This document shows, piece by piece, positions 23,652 to 37,223 of a stretch of 64,000 nucleotides of DNA. Each line of letters opens with the position of its first letter. The first letter of the stretch is position 1. The notes below the pieces were generated by a model. That model did no database searches, was not told the DNA's origin, and was given only the letters and a program-made list of their open reading frames with translations. The DNA lies in contig RCTD01000024.1 of assembly GCA_014898415.1 (NCBI GenBank), positions 434,001 through 498,000 on the forward strand, read 5' to 3'. The stretch comes from Stromatinia cepivora. Lineage: Eukaryota > Ascomycota > Leotiomycetes > Helotiales > Sclerotiniaceae. The position numbers and the translations under genes were made by a program.

Positions 23652-25099
23652 ATGGTACCAACTATTGTCCTGATATCCGGCGCCAACAGAGGCATCGGCA
23701 AAGGTCTCCTCTCTCTATACCTCTCCAAACCAAACCACATCGTCGTCGCCGCAAACCGCGATCCTGCCCATCCAACATCCAAGGCTCTTTTCGACTTACC
23801 CACAGCCCCAGGCTCTTCCTTCATCGTCATCAAAATCGATGCTACTGTCCCTACCGATGCTCTCGACGCTATGAAGCATTTGGAATCCCAGGGAATTGAT
23901 CATCTAGATATCGTGATTGCGAATGCTGGTGTTTGCTACCTCTGGCCCAAGGTTTCCGAAGTCAAGGTCGAAGATTTGCAAGGCAATTTTGTGCCGAATA
24001 TACACGGATTTATTTGGTTGTACCAAGCTACGCTGCCTCTGTTGAAGAAATCTACGCTTGGGAAGTTTATATGCATTGGTTCTTCTGCGGCTTATCTCAC
24101 GGTAAGTGTTCTCATTAGTTTTGTATCCCCACAATAACTGTTGGCTAACGATAATTTATTAGTAAGTTCCCCATTCCCCAGTGAACACGCCAATTTTGGA
24201 TGAACCACGGATACTGGCATTATACAGTAACCAACCAGACATGGCCAACTCAGCCTACGCACCCTCGAAGGTCGCTGTCCACTGGCTAACCAAAGCCATC
24301 CACCGCGAAGAGCATACTCTCATTGCGTTTCTCATCGATCCAGGGTAAGTCTAAGCCATTGCTTCTAACTAGACTGCGCAATGGGTACCCACGGGGTGAA
24401 TAATGATTCTAGCGGATTATTTGTCGAGTATCCGTTTATGGGTTGGATTATTTGTATATATCAATAAGTTATCTATAGATTATTTGCAAATTATTTATAA
24501 ATTGATAGATTATTTATAGATAGATAAATAATTTGTAGGTTATTTGTCTATTTATAAATTATTTATATTTTATATATATTTATTATATAGAATTAGTATA
24601 AAGATTAATATAAAAATTATTTATATAAATAATCTGTAAATAATTTACAAACAATCTGCAAATTATCCACCCACCCATAGATAATCCGTTAATCCATAAA
24701 TAGATAGATAATTTGCAAATAAACAAACAATCCATAAATAATCCACAAATAATTTATAGATATTTGTTTGTAAATCGGATTATTTTAAAATTTCAATAAA
24801 TAATCTACAAAGCAAATAGATCATTCAATGGATAACCTATAGGGCGGATTATCTGCGGGTACCCATGGATTGCGGGTAATTTATGTGCAGCCTACTTCTA
24901 ACCCTGATATTGGCTAATAGCATCCAGATGGGTGCAAACCGACCTAGGAAATATCGGTGCTCATCACTTCGGATTCGAAGCAGCTCCTCTTGGAGTCACT
25001 GAATGTGCTATGGGGTTGGAAAGAGTGATAAATGTTTCTACGAGGGAAACTCATGGTGGCAGATTGTGGAAGTGGGATGGTGAGATGCTGCCTTGGTAG
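23652..25099 (+). CDS. short-chain dehydrogenase/reductase (sniffer / ketoreductase-like)
   Basis: Proposed exons 23652-24101, 24167-24180 (14-nt microexon), 24228-24344 and 24928-25099, 250 aa. NAD(P)H-dependent Rossmann enzyme: cofactor loop LISGANRGIGKG (residues 7-18), VIANAGV, a catalytic Ser in CIGSSAAYL, and the YxxxK motif as SAYAPSKVAVHW. After the last intron comes IDPGWVQTDLGN. Length fits classical SDRs. The microexon is the only way I found to keep frame between exon 1 and the YxxxK exon, so it needs transcript support. The last intron is 583 bp because a 525-bp hAT-type MITE sits in it; without it the intron would be 50 bp. Substrate cannot be inferred; norsolorinate-ketoreductase-like SDRs look similar. 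Confidence 0.75.
24370..24894. mobile_element. hAT-type MITE in SDR intron
   Basis: 525 bp, AT-rich, no coding capacity. Ends are TAGACTGCGCA on the left and, as reverse complement on the right, TAGGCTGCACA. It is flanked by a perfect 8-bp target duplication CTTCTAAC (24362-24369 and 24895-24902), which is diagnostic of hAT-superfamily insertion. Subterminal GATTATTTG motifs recur. The same family is seen at 45230-53779. Confidence 0.9.
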
Positions 25100-25859
25100 G
25101 GATGTTTTTGTAGTGAAATGCAGCTAAGAAGGGGTGGTGAAGAGGGGGGATAAATTATGGGAGATATGTGTGGAATATATGACATTGGGTCAACAAATTC
25201 TTGGTATGGTCTCGGTAAATATAGAAGTGTGGCTGTGTTGGATTTAACACAGGTGTATTGATGTGGATCGAGAACTTCAGTCCGATGTAATCTTGGCTTA
25301 TTATAAGATACTGACATTGCATTATTTCTATTTGCTCGTTGATTTGTGAAGCAATACATAGATATGATTTTAGAAAGATATCTTCAAGATAAATATGTGT
25401 TCATTCTGATCATTAACTACTTATTATAGTATAATCATATTCAAAATACTGATCTAAAGTAAGAGTATACATTAAACAACCTATTGAATCATTCGAAAGG
25501 GGTAATAGTCTTGTAATGAAGAGAATTAGAATTATGAGAATAGTTATATTATTAGATAATTAGAGGTTATTTTCCATTTTAGACAATCAAAAAAAACGAT
25601 TCAATAACGATCAGGAATCTTTCCGCCTCTGATAATAGAGTTGTGGTGTCTGAAACAGATGTCAATTACAATTAAAAATTAATGACCTCAGTCTCAATCG
25701 AACCTAGACTAACTTTCCACAACTGTAACAACGCAGACGCACAAAAAGCCGGTGCTCCGACGAGAACTGACAGCCTCGAAGCGCGTATTCATTAATTAAG
25801 CAAAGCAGAGTTACATCCACCACCAAAGTAACATAGTTATTATCCTCCAAAGCAATTTG
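25100..25859. other. AT-leaning intergenic region
   Basis: Downstream of the SDR gene. No gene or repeat boundary is recognised. Confidence 0.4.
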
Positions 25860-26310
25860 ATATCTGCCTACCCACCCCAATCATCCAAATCATATTTCTC
25901 GATATTCCGAGCAAATTTGTGAAAGTCATATACAGTTCGTTCGTTGATCCTTAATTAGTAAAATACTGATATCTTGCTTCCATAGGGATTCGCCAATCTG
26001 AGTAGGAAGCTATTAACAGGTCCTGGAGTGGTATTCTGAACGAAATATCTTCGAAATTGTGATATAGATTCCATCCATTCTGAAGATTGGAGTCGAAAAG
26101 GGCTGAAATCGAAAGATGTTTGCCCTTTTCCGACTTACTTTATAAAACAATATAAAGTCGGATAAGATTGACACTAATACCTGCTCCAACAACAACAACA
26201 ATGCTTTTCGCATTTTTAAGCTCTGTGTAAACAGTTTCCGGATCTTCAGAATGTAATATCTTATAATGAAAAAGTTCAGGTTTTGGTAGTATAGAATCTC
26301 TTCTTATCAA
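25860..26310 (-). pseudogene. possible sirtuin-like N-terminal remnant
   Basis: The minus strand from about 26306 reads ILPKPELFHYKILHSEDPET, then LKNAKSIVVVVGAGISVN, an NAD-binding motif typical of the start of SIR2-family deacylases. The frame then degenerates: a one-base shift would be needed to continue toward a PDF-like box (LSDFILFYK), followed by a GTAAGT donor. No catalytic His region or zinc Cys pair was found. Could be a decayed gene or a chance Rossmann-like match. Confidence 0.35.
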
Positions 26311-26773
26311 CTAATTAATACTTTATATTTAAAGTTAATTACAAATCTTATTATTTTGATTTGAATTATAGAAAAACTATTATAAAGAGTAATAATATTG
26401 ATTTAGATCAATCTGTTGATTTATTTGAATTCAATAATGATAAAAATAATTATAAAGATGATTTTAATATAAATATATAATATTTCCATCTGCTATAAAA
26501 TAAAAAAATCGAACTGGAAAAAAAGAGATGAAATTATAGAATTTTTATTGTTTTATTATTTTATATATAATAAAAACTTCTTTTTATTATAAAATTTCTT
26601 TTTAATAGTCAGTATAGCATGACTTATAGAAAAATATAAATCTTAACGCATCGACTAATCAAATCTCGCTTAGATTTCTTGATCAAGCTGTAACTGTCAT
26701 GTGCAAGCTGAAGGCGGTGAGAACTCCTTCAGGGGGTGTATTGCATTAATCAGTAGATGACAAATCGAACATA
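26311..26773. other. host flank left of the gypsy insertion
   Basis: AT-rich single-copy-looking DNA that ends at the target duplication CAATT (26774-26778). Before the insertion it was directly joined to the sequence upstream of the bANK gene at 42190. Confidence 0.5.
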
Positions 26774-26778
26774 CAATT

Positions 26779-27060
26779 TGTGACGCACAAGAGCCGTAGT
26801 AGAGCTGAATAAACAGAGTCAATTATATTCTTTAGAATCTACAACTGAAGAACTATAACTCATAAAAAACGATTAAATATATATACACAAATATTTATTT
26901 GTAGATTGTAGGGTTATATATATATGTTATTAAGATTATCATTTTATTATACTAAATTGTATGATTCGTAATGTATATGTATGGATAATCAGCTTATAAA
27001 TTGATATAAGAGATAAGAGGTATTATGTGGTTAACCTTTTGTAATTCATAATTTGTAATA
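26779..27060 (-). repeat. gypsy copy A 3' LTR
   Basis: 282 bp; the minus strand ends in GTGCGTCACA next to target duplication CAATT. Homologous to the other three LTRs of this family. Confidence 0.93.
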
Positions 27061-27159
27061 TTATTCTCCCCTTCGGAAAAGCTCATTTTCGAATGTTTCA
27101 TTCCTCTATTCCATTGTTATTTTATCGGAAATTAGGTTTTGTAAAGGTTTATAAGCTTT

Positions 27160-27480
27160 AAATCAATTAGATTGGTCATTTTGGTTGATTTGGTCAATTT
27201 AATAGAAATTGATCAAATTGACCAAAATTATCGATCAAATTGATCAAAATGACGAATGAATTGATTAAATCAATCAAATTGTTCATCAATTGATTAAATT
27301 AATATTGATTCGTATTCTCCTTAATTTAATGAATCTCTGAAAGGAAAAAGTTTCAATAGAAAAAAGAAGAAGATTGAATTATAATATAGTAATAATAAAT
27401 AGTTAATATAGTTAATTCCGAAATCGATCAAATTAATCGATTAAATTGATCAAATCAATCAAATTGAACAAAATCAACAA
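27160..27480. repeat. GATC-rich self-complementary array before the PPT, copy A
   Basis: Repeated TTGATCAAT / TTGGTCAAT motifs with both orientations present, able to pair into long stems. The equivalent array in copy B is at about 52060-52385. Confidence 0.6.
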
Positions 27481-27819
27481 AGGTAATATTATATTTCGTT
27501 TTTACTATATTCAAGTTTTCCTTTGTATGATTTTTGAAATGATTGTAAGTATAAGTCTTTTTTTGAAATATATTACTTTTATATTATCTTGGTGATAGCA
27601 GTTTGTCTGTTATATAGAACTCGGACTATATATATATACAATCAAATTCCTTCGAATTTGTATAGATTTTCGATCCTTTTATAATCGTATATATATATAT
27701 TATTATAAAATTATAATATTTAATTTACTATATTAAAGAATACTTTTCTTTCCTTTAATTTTATAAATAAATCATTATCTATATAATTATAATTATCCTT
27801 TCCGTTTTTATAAAACTTT

Positions 27820-29272
27820 ATTCAATCAATTAATCGATTAAAAGGATCAGGTAATATTGAATTGACCAAATGAAAATCGTATAGGAGGTGCAATAATGTT
27901 TTAAAATCGAAAACAGGATACCAAATAAAATCGATATCGTTATTAAACTATAAGATTCTGTATAATAGAGTTTTTTGTGCTTTCTTTATTATTAGGATTT
28001 TTTCCATTTTCTATTCCAAATCACCAATTATATTAATAGATAAAAATAATTCGAATATCTAATCAGAAAAAGGATTATTATATATCTTGTATAATCGATC
28101 TGAAAAGAAAATAGGATGAATTTTTATTATAATCAAGAGTTCGAATTTGAAAAAGCTTCTAGATCGATTAATAATCTTGAATCTTTTTTAAATTAGAAAA
28201 TCCAGTTTCTTGGATAATCTCTGAATAGAATAACTCTTTATATTGAGTTATATATAATCTTCAATATCGAAATCGATTTTATACTAGTAAGTATTCATGG
28301 ATTTCGATATTTTGGCTTAAATATATAATAAACCTTTTTTCGCTTGCATAAAAGCTAATCTATTATATTTTGTATATATACAAACATTATATATATTTAT
28401 ATCATTTATTAACTTATTAACATCTTCCTTTCATTTTTATATACATTTCGATACATACCCATATAGGGTTTCGTAGAATATAAGCCCTTCTAAAGAATTA
28501 TATAAAAGAATAAATTACATATAATCTATTATAAATAGGAATTCTGATCAATTGTTTTGATAATAACTAATAAATGATTTTAACTGTTATTAAAAATATT
28601 GATTATAAATCTCAATTTGATTATTGATTTGAGAATAATAAGTAATAGATAATTTGAAATCGATTCTTAGGATTTGGTTGAATTTTTTCTAGAACTGTAA
28701 TATAAATTAAGGGTTGTAATCCGATATTATAATATCAAAAGAATTATAATATCGATATATATAGTAAAGATATAATTATACTTGAATTTAAATATCGATT
28801 GATTTGTAATAAGGTATAAAGATAATTTGTTTTATTAATCGATCAATAATAATTAAAATGTTATTATATTTGTATTTATCTTTATTAAAGTTGCAATAAT
28901 TTATAGTAATATATTGTTATATTCAATTAAGAATCGGAAATGGATACAATAAATTGGGGGTACGATTGTATAAAACGAAATTGTATTTATAAATGTAACA
29001 ATTATATATATATCTGATTACGATATTATACATTCTGGATCAATAATATTGTTGAGATAATAAAAAATAGATTTTGTTTGTATTAAAATAAACAATAGAA
29101 ACGGAATTATAGATTTCACGAATCAGATAAATTCGAAGATTATCGATATTAAGTATTATCAAGCGATTATTGTAAAGCAAAAAATCATTTTGGAATAATA
29201 TATATTTGTAATCTTAAATAGTTTGTATTCTGAGTATTAACAAACTATCTATAATTTTATTTATTTCGATAA
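27820..29272 (-). pseudogene. gypsy copy A integrase 3' part and chromodomain remnant
   Basis: Matches copy B in order: an integrase stretch equivalent to IDNLLVFRMQATQGHKYILF is recognisable next to the copia insertion, and near 27830-27860 the minus strand reads FHLVNSILPDP, the end of a chromovirus-type chromodomain. Interrupted throughout by TAG/TAA/TGA. Confidence 0.75.
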
Positions 29273-29277
29273 TATAA

Positions 29278-29585
29278 TGTCACGGAAAGCCCCGCAATCC
29301 CCTGTATCTTATGAAGGATCAAAGCGTATGCTTTCCAATCGGAATGAAGGATCTATTAACCTTACCAATCCATCAATTGATAAGGTGATCCTGATATATT
29401 AATAAATAAAGCTTTAGTTTAATTAAGGTATATATCGGTTAGATAATCATTCATTTGTTTTATATATATAATTCTTGATTTATATAATTAAGGGTAAATC
29501 ATTTAATTCTTTTATTTTATTAATTATGTGTATTATTTATTCAACGATCCCTAAAAATACTATATAATTATATTATCCTGTAATA
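29278..29585 (+). repeat. copia 5' LTR
   Basis: 308 bp, begins TGTCACGGAAAGCCCCGC. Same length as the 3' LTR, differing mostly by RIP-type transitions. Confidence 0.93.
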
Positions 29586-30595
29586 ATTATAAACCTGGTA
29601 GCTCTTAAAATCTATATAATTTCCTATCCAATGATTATTAAGTATTCAAAAAATCATTTTTAAAATATCATTTTTATTTTATTTATAATTCAATATTTAT
29701 ATCAATTCAATTATTTTCATTCAATATAATAAAGGATCAAAATGATCTTCTTTTTACAATCTATATTCAATAACCGGAATGGTATTTACACTTGAAAAAT
29801 AAATATCAAATTCAAGGAATTTGAGATTCAATCAATCCAAAGAACAATTCATTTGTTTTTATATCAGCAATATCCATTTCAAACTTTGATCTAATGAATA
29901 AACCTATCTGTGTTCAGGTCGATTGGTTTTCAATCAAATCATTTGTTTTATTTTCTATTATCGATTTCCAAATTAAATACGATTAAAAGAAACAAATTCA
30001 ATATCAAAAGGAATTCTTGGAATATCTTGTAATGATTTAATTCAGGGAAGATACTAATAGAAATACAAAAATGAAAGATTCTGATGGTAATATATTGGGA
30101 TTTATTTTTAATAGATTTATTACTTTATTTCTAATTACCTTTTAAAAAATCTTTTTCGAATTTGTTTTTCTTTAATTGGAATATCGATACTGATAACAAG
30201 AATATATACAGAATCATAAAGTTTTCAAGGATATTTATGAGTGGATTGAATCATTAATTGATCAAGTATACTTTATAGAATTATTTATTCTCAATTAGGA
30301 TATTATAGTTCTTTTATTTAAAACGATTATCAATACATTCAAAAAGAAACTTGCATCTATAATAACTACTGCCAAGCTTGCAATACTACAAGAATATCAA
30401 TCTGTTTTAGCGCAAATCTCGCTCGGTAGAACCGATTCTATTAAATGACATAAAGATTGGATTATAACTTATATCAAAATTTTCGTATACAAAATCACTA
30501 AGGTACAGGATGAAATCGTTATCAACATTTTTCTACAAACTGTTGATATTAGGATATTCCCAATCTGGGCAAATACTATAATTATATAGATCGAG

Positions 30596-33500
30596 ATGAA
30601 TAATCAGCTTGGATTATCCAATTTTTCATTCAAGCAATTCGGAGATGTTTTTGGAGGATTAGTCTTTCAGGATTCTATTTCCCTAAAAGTTAAAGAAGGA
30701 GTATATTCTACACTTATCTTTTTTCAAAATAATAAAAGGTCTAAAAAGAATAAAAAGAATATCAACTCTGAAAGTAATCAAGGGATCAAAAAGATCTAGG
30801 AATATCCTTATAGAACCGAATCTGAATGGAACAATAGAATTGATCATAGTTATACTGTATACAATTGCAAAGCCATAAAGTTAGTATTCACCAGAAAAAC
30901 TAATCCATTGTTTAAAAAGGTATTCAACAAAAACGAACTATAAGTAATTAAAGATTGAGTAAGATTGCATTTATAAAAGCAGTTTTATCCTGATTAGATT
31001 AAAAGGAAATGAATAAAAGATTCCATTGATCCTCCAGGATCTTTAATTAATACTGCTATCTTGGATGCTCGATACAATCAATCAGGGGTATACTCTACAG
31101 CAATGAGAATACATCATCTATCCAATAGTACCTTGCTCAATAATTGTAATGCTATATATATCATAAACGACATATCTCTATTGGATGATCATCGATATCG
31201 ACCATCCGATCCCAATAATTTTGTAGAAACAGGCACTTTTAGCTTCCAAATCCTAGAATACAGGATTCGTATTATTAAAGGGATCATTAAAAGAGAAAGT
31301 TACCCTAATAATGATCTGATCTTAAACGACATAGTATTCATCTCTGGTTTTTATATCAATATTGTTTTGGAAGTTTGATTGAAGAAAGCCGGCCTATAGT
31401 TTTCAGAATATAACTGTATTTTTCGTAAAGAAGATTATACAAATAGTATAGTAATTATTCAATGTATTTATACTGAAAATTTTATATTCTTAGAATACAA
31501 ATCGCTTTCTACTTATTCGAGCATTTTTTTATCTATTCCCATAAGCAATTCTTTCATAATATATCCAATAATGAGCAGAAAAATAAACAAAGCATTTTAT
31601 CGTTCTTGCAATCTATTTTTCCCAAGAGAAGATACAAATGAAATATAATATAAACGTTTTGGATATTTGAGAAAGGAAGCTTTTGAATATTTAGTATTTA
31701 CAGTACAAAACATCAAAATAAAAGATATCATTTATTTCAATTGTACCGATTGCACTTGTATTTATACAAAGCAAATCATTTCTTGCACTCCAAATGATCA
31801 TTAATCACTTCGGTCTTTCTACAAAATTCAATGGGATCTTTTTGATTTCGATAAAGAGTATAATAATATATTATAATTTCTATTAATCAAAGAAATATAT
31901 TATAGTAAGATTTTTTCATATTTAATCTATTGTAAAATATATAATGAAGTATTTGTAATTATCCAAAGCTTTGTAATCTAAATTCATTATAAGTATAATC
32001 TAGCGATCATAGTAATCAAGTAGGATAATGATATATTTATCATTAAAGTTATAAAAGCAATATTATTTAAGAAATGGATCAAGTAAGAAGGTATTGAATT
32101 CGAGTTATCTCTATCTCATATGTATGAATCTAATAAAGGATCAGAATATATAGAACAAGAAATAGTTACAAAACAGATAAAAATGTGGATCACAATAGGT
32201 TTACTGAACAAACTATAAATGGAAATGGTACAAACTGCTATTTATCTATATAATATAAATCCTTTGAAGATTAAATCCTTCAAATCATTTAATAAGGTAC
32301 TCAATATATAATTTCGTAATTACCTTTGCAAAAATAATCCTTTATTTATAAAAAAAATATCTAATAATCTCTATCCCAATTGGAATAGAATCTATAAATA
32401 TAGATATCGAGTTTATTCTTTGAATAAAAACAGAGAAATTAGAATTAATAGGAAATAATACAAAATCAATCCTTAAGTATATATTGGATATTTAATAAGC
32501 TATATCCCAGGCATACTGATCTATTATATATGAATATCCAAATTCGATAGAATTATTATTACTCGAAATATAATGTTCAATAAGGAATTCATTTATTATA
32601 TAGATTCTATTAATCGAATAATCGATATTTATATTACAAAAGAGCTTAAACAGTTTGCTAGAACCTTTAATCTATAAGATTATATCGAATTGAACAGGAC
32701 AATTATTCAAAACGAGAATAATCATAAGGATTTCATTTATCTATCTATTTTCACAGATCGAAAAGCCCTTGATTCATCTATCAAGTATACTTTAGATCTA
32801 TTATCTACAAACAAACTAATCTCAGGGGTAGATATAGATTTGGGGGGTAATAATAGGAATAAAAAAATCGATCTAGGATTATTCAATTCATTTAATCCTT
32901 TAGATAATAAGGATAAGGTATATAATAAAGATATATAAATATTGGTCGATCTTTCTATTAAAGAAATTGAAAAAGCTGATTTTTTCATTAAAAAGCAATT
33001 ACATCTTGTAGATAAAGATATTAATATTGCTCAAGGAGATACCCATAACAATAATACAGATCCCAATTTCATCGAATGTATTGATATAGGGAATATAGAA
33101 TATAAATTTATTAATTATATTATCGAAGTTCTTTGTAATATATACGAAAATAATCTAGAGATCGCTTCAATCGATCAATTTCAATATTCTAAAAGGAAGT
33201 ATATATATTGGAATGATTAATCAGAGTATTCTATAAAGGAAATCCAATTATTACAAAAATTATTGTGTTCTATATATTCATTTGATCGATTTATAGAGGA
33301 TTCGCGGATTTATAATCTCGAATAGATACTTAAGAGAGCTTGTATTATAAGGATTGAAATACCCAGGGTTCAGATTAATCCGTTTGAGTTTCAATTATAT
33401 AATTACTATTCGGAGTCATCTCTTTTTTGGGAGTCATTTGGTTTTTGTATCTCAGAGTAACCAATATGTATATAAAGGCAATTATATATACAACAACACT

Positions 33501-35297
33501 ATCAAAGAAACGATCCCAATACTGAATCCTATATAAGAATTATTATATCTTAAAGGACAGGTTCAATGGGATTATTTTATTTAAACAACTTTCATTTTAT
33601 ATTCTGATTTGATCAATAAGGAATAAATGATATAGAGGAATGTTTTCAATTTGTAATAATTTATAATATGATCATTATTGGAATTGAAGTAAAACCATTA
33701 TTGCCTTCTATTTGGTCTACAATTAGTGGATTACAGATAATACCACTTCCTTGAATTCATATATTTGTAGCTTCAAAATTATTTCGTTTTTATTATTAAT
33801 TAGAAGATCATCAAATAGGATATTGGTTCAAATAGGATTACGATTTTAAGGTTAATAATCTTAAGGTTAGGAAAACCTAATATGAAATCGATTCTGGATC
33901 GGAATCTTCAAAATCGATCTTTCTTCAATAAATGTTTATATATAAATGCAATGATCAAGGTCTAATTACTTGTTGTTATTTATATTTAGTAGTATAAGGA
34001 GATCTTTAGATTAAGAATACTATTAAGACTATTTACACTACTATATTAGCAGGTTGATTATTCCGAATTGTAATGGTAATTGTTGCTAAATACGATTTCG
34101 AAACAAAGTAATACGATGTAATCAACGTTTTTGTCAATACTCTGCGCAATCCTTCCGATACCCCAATTGTATATTATCTATCTAATGAATACAAAATCCC
34201 AAACAAAAATGTTATAATCGATTAAGCTTTATATAATCTACAAGATTCCCCAATTATATAATTTAAGAATTTCATTTGAATATTCAAGAAATTAGGATTA
34301 ATATAATACAAGGAGGAATTATATTTATATATTAATCCAGAGTATATTATTATGATTCTTTTCTTTGTAAACAATATTCAAATCATTTATCATAAGAAAA
34401 ACAAATCAATTGCCATAAAGATTATTGAGGGAATCAAAACTGCATATAAACTACAAGACCTGGGAAACACTAAATAGTTTCTGGGTATATGTATACTCTG
34501 TAATCGATCCAAAAAAAAGTTGTAATTAACTTATAATATATATATTAAAAAGATTACTAAAAAATTCAAAGTAACAAATAGGATAGCAAATATATTGCTC
34601 CCGATAATAATATTTCGGAAAAATCAGGGTCAAGCTTTTGTATATATTATAAAAATGTATCAAAAGAAAGTGGGCTTAATATTATATACTACAATCATTA
34701 TAAAAACGGATGTATCATTCATTGCTTTGTAATTGAGCTATTATTTAATCAATCTATTGAACGATTATATAAAAACTGTCGATTATTATTTACAATATCT
34801 ATAGAATACAAGATATCTTATAATTTAATATAACGATGATCAAATATTATAATTTTTTATCTTCTTAAATACTTCTTTTACGGATAATTCAGATACTCGT
34901 TGATTATTCTAAGGGTACGTTATATTCTTTTTCGGTAGTTTAATTGTATGGAAAACATTCAAATAAGATACCATAACCATTTTGATTACCGAAACAGAGT
35001 TTCTCGGAGTCGAGCATATATCAAAAGAAACTATGGCAACCTTACATTTCTTAAAAAAGATTGATCTAACAATGAAAAAACCTATAACGATCTTCTACGA
35101 TAACTAGCAAACAATCAGATTAATGATTGATAAGAATAAACAGATCATTATAAAACTACGTTATATCAATATTCAAAATATATGGTTACATCAAGAATAT
35201 TCAAAAGGGAATTTTTATGTAATCTATCTATCGATCATCGATATGATTGTTAATGGGCTTACCAAGAACCTTACAAAACAAAAATTCGAATATTTTT
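30596..35297 (+). pseudogene. copia gag-pol remnants
   Basis: Broken frames in gag, protease, integrase, RT, RNase H order. Recognisable pieces are KYDFETKQYDVINVF-like and LYNLQDSPI of RT, and DLTMKKPITIFYDN plus NGLTKNLTKQ of RNase H. Dozens of stops; no coding capacity remains. Confidence 0.8.
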
Positions 35298-36377
35298 GAT
35301 CTCTTTTTAATCTATAAAATATAAATAATAGGATTATAGAACTTGAATAACAACGATTATAAAGCCTAAATAACGATAATCTGGAACTTGTATTTCTTTT
35401 TTTTGGTATAAATGGAATAAATCCTATTTGATATTCTAGATTATTATATTTTTCTATAACGCATTCCAATTTGTATACTTTATATTCATTAGGAAATAAA
35501 AAACAATCAAAATCGATCATTTCTTTATTTTTTACCTTTCTATTCTCGAAAAAGAATAAGTTTTTTTCTAAATTCAATAACTTAAAGTTCAAGCAAAAGA
35601 GTCTTTGGATTATCCGTAATAATCAAGGAATAAGGAACAATTAAAGCAATTGAAACTATTAGTACCATTGGTATTACAAAAACCAAAGGATTATTTTTCC
35701 TTTCCTTTTTTTTTGAATATACTATCTGCTTTTTCCTTTTTTTCTTCTTTATCACTTTTTCTCTTTCATCCTCATTATCATTCTCCGAAATCACAATATA
35801 CTTTTTTCGTTTGATCTTTCGAGGATTCCAGTGAATAATACAGTGAAGAAAAGAGAAACGATGATACAGAAACGAAAAAACAACTTCTCTTTTCTCCTCG
35901 ATCTTCAGTATTACCTTTATTATAATTCTATATCTCTACTTGGATTATATAACTAATAATCAATATATTATAAAGGTGGGGAATGAACGAAAAACTTATT
36001 TTCGAATTTTACCGATAAACAGCGATATAATAATCTATTAAAGGATAAAGGAAAACCAGTAAAGAAATATACAAATAAATACCACAATTCCAATACCGAC
36101 GATTATTCGGCTTAAAAGAATCAACAAAGTATTCGCCGTAGAAATTATATTTCCCAACGATTAACGATTTCATACATCGAACATATAGATAATCGTTCCT
36201 TTCCCCACAACTCCCCTCATCTCTTATTTTGACCGAAGAGTTAGCAATTTTCAACAATCTTTTTTCTTTTTCTTCTTTATTTAATTTATCATCCGAAAAA
36301 CCTGGTGTCGAAGGATCGAATAGATTATTATTATCAAATGAAAAAATATTCCCTTTTTTTTCTTCTTTATCGAACAA
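35224..36377 (-). pseudogene. antisense membrane-protein-like frames in copia 3' space
   Basis: Three consecutive minus-strand frames lie between RNase H and the 3' LTR. 36377-36009 (122 aa) has an acidic/basic N-terminus, a possible degenerate Cys/Gly zinc-ribbon-like patch (RYWNCGIYLY) and a hydrophobic end (LYISLLVFLYPLIDYYIAVY). 35794-35582 (70 aa) has a Lys-rich stretch and one clear membrane helix (FVIPMVLIVSIALIVPYSLI). 35592-35224 (122 aa) overlaps its end in another frame and also overlaps RNase H. Open frames of this length are unusual in such AT-rich, RIP-hit DNA. They could be parts of one captured or antisense accessory gene, or chance. Several starts are non-ATG or uncertain. 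Confidence 0.35.
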
Positions 36378-37223
36378 TCTTTGCCTTAATAATTATAAAT
36401 ATAGGATTAATAAAATCTTTCAATTATATAACAGAATTCAAAAATAAAATCTATCTTCAAATTATTATTTGAATTTATAATTGGCAATTGATTATAACAA
36501 ATAGCAATTCCTTCAACAAAGGAAAACGGTTTCTGAAATAAATAACGATACATTATTCTAAAAGCAGATTTAATTAAGTTATATTCCCAGAGATCGATAT
36601 TTTGATTTGTTATTTACACTGGACTCATTAATTCTTTCTATTCGATTTATTAATCCTTTAAAGAAATATTAGGATCTTTTCTTATATTCGATTCTTTCAA
36701 AGCTTTCTTCTCAACCACCGTTTACCTAATACAATTAAGATTCGTTTATTTAACTTTCTTAAACCCCGAAATCTTAAATATAATAATGATCAATAAAAAC
36801 TTAATTAAAACAAAAACAAAAATACAAAAAAGGGATTTATATACCTTTAAAAATTCATTTATTTTATTTCACTATTGTAATCAATATATTGTAACCTAAC
36901 AATTATATATATTCTCAATTGTTATACCACAAGATCAATCAATTATTTATATTCTCCCGACAAAAAACTTTTTATTATTCAAAATCTTGATTTTGAAGAA
37001 TATTACAGATAACAAATCGAAGATCAAGAAAAATTTGTAATTTATATATACTCAAATTCTTCTTTATTCTAAAAATACCAAAATCATTTCAGATTTATAT
37101 ATTATATTAATCCTTAATTAATATCTGCCTATAATCACCTTGTATATTCATTCACAAATCATATGAATTACCACTTTCTATACCTTTCCATTTATTTCAG
37201 ATCGTTTTTCGATCTGGAGGATA

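Noticed and set aside
24102..24165. Frameshift in the SDR gene
   Set aside because: A 14-nt microexon with proper splice sites restores frame, so a mutation need not be assumed.
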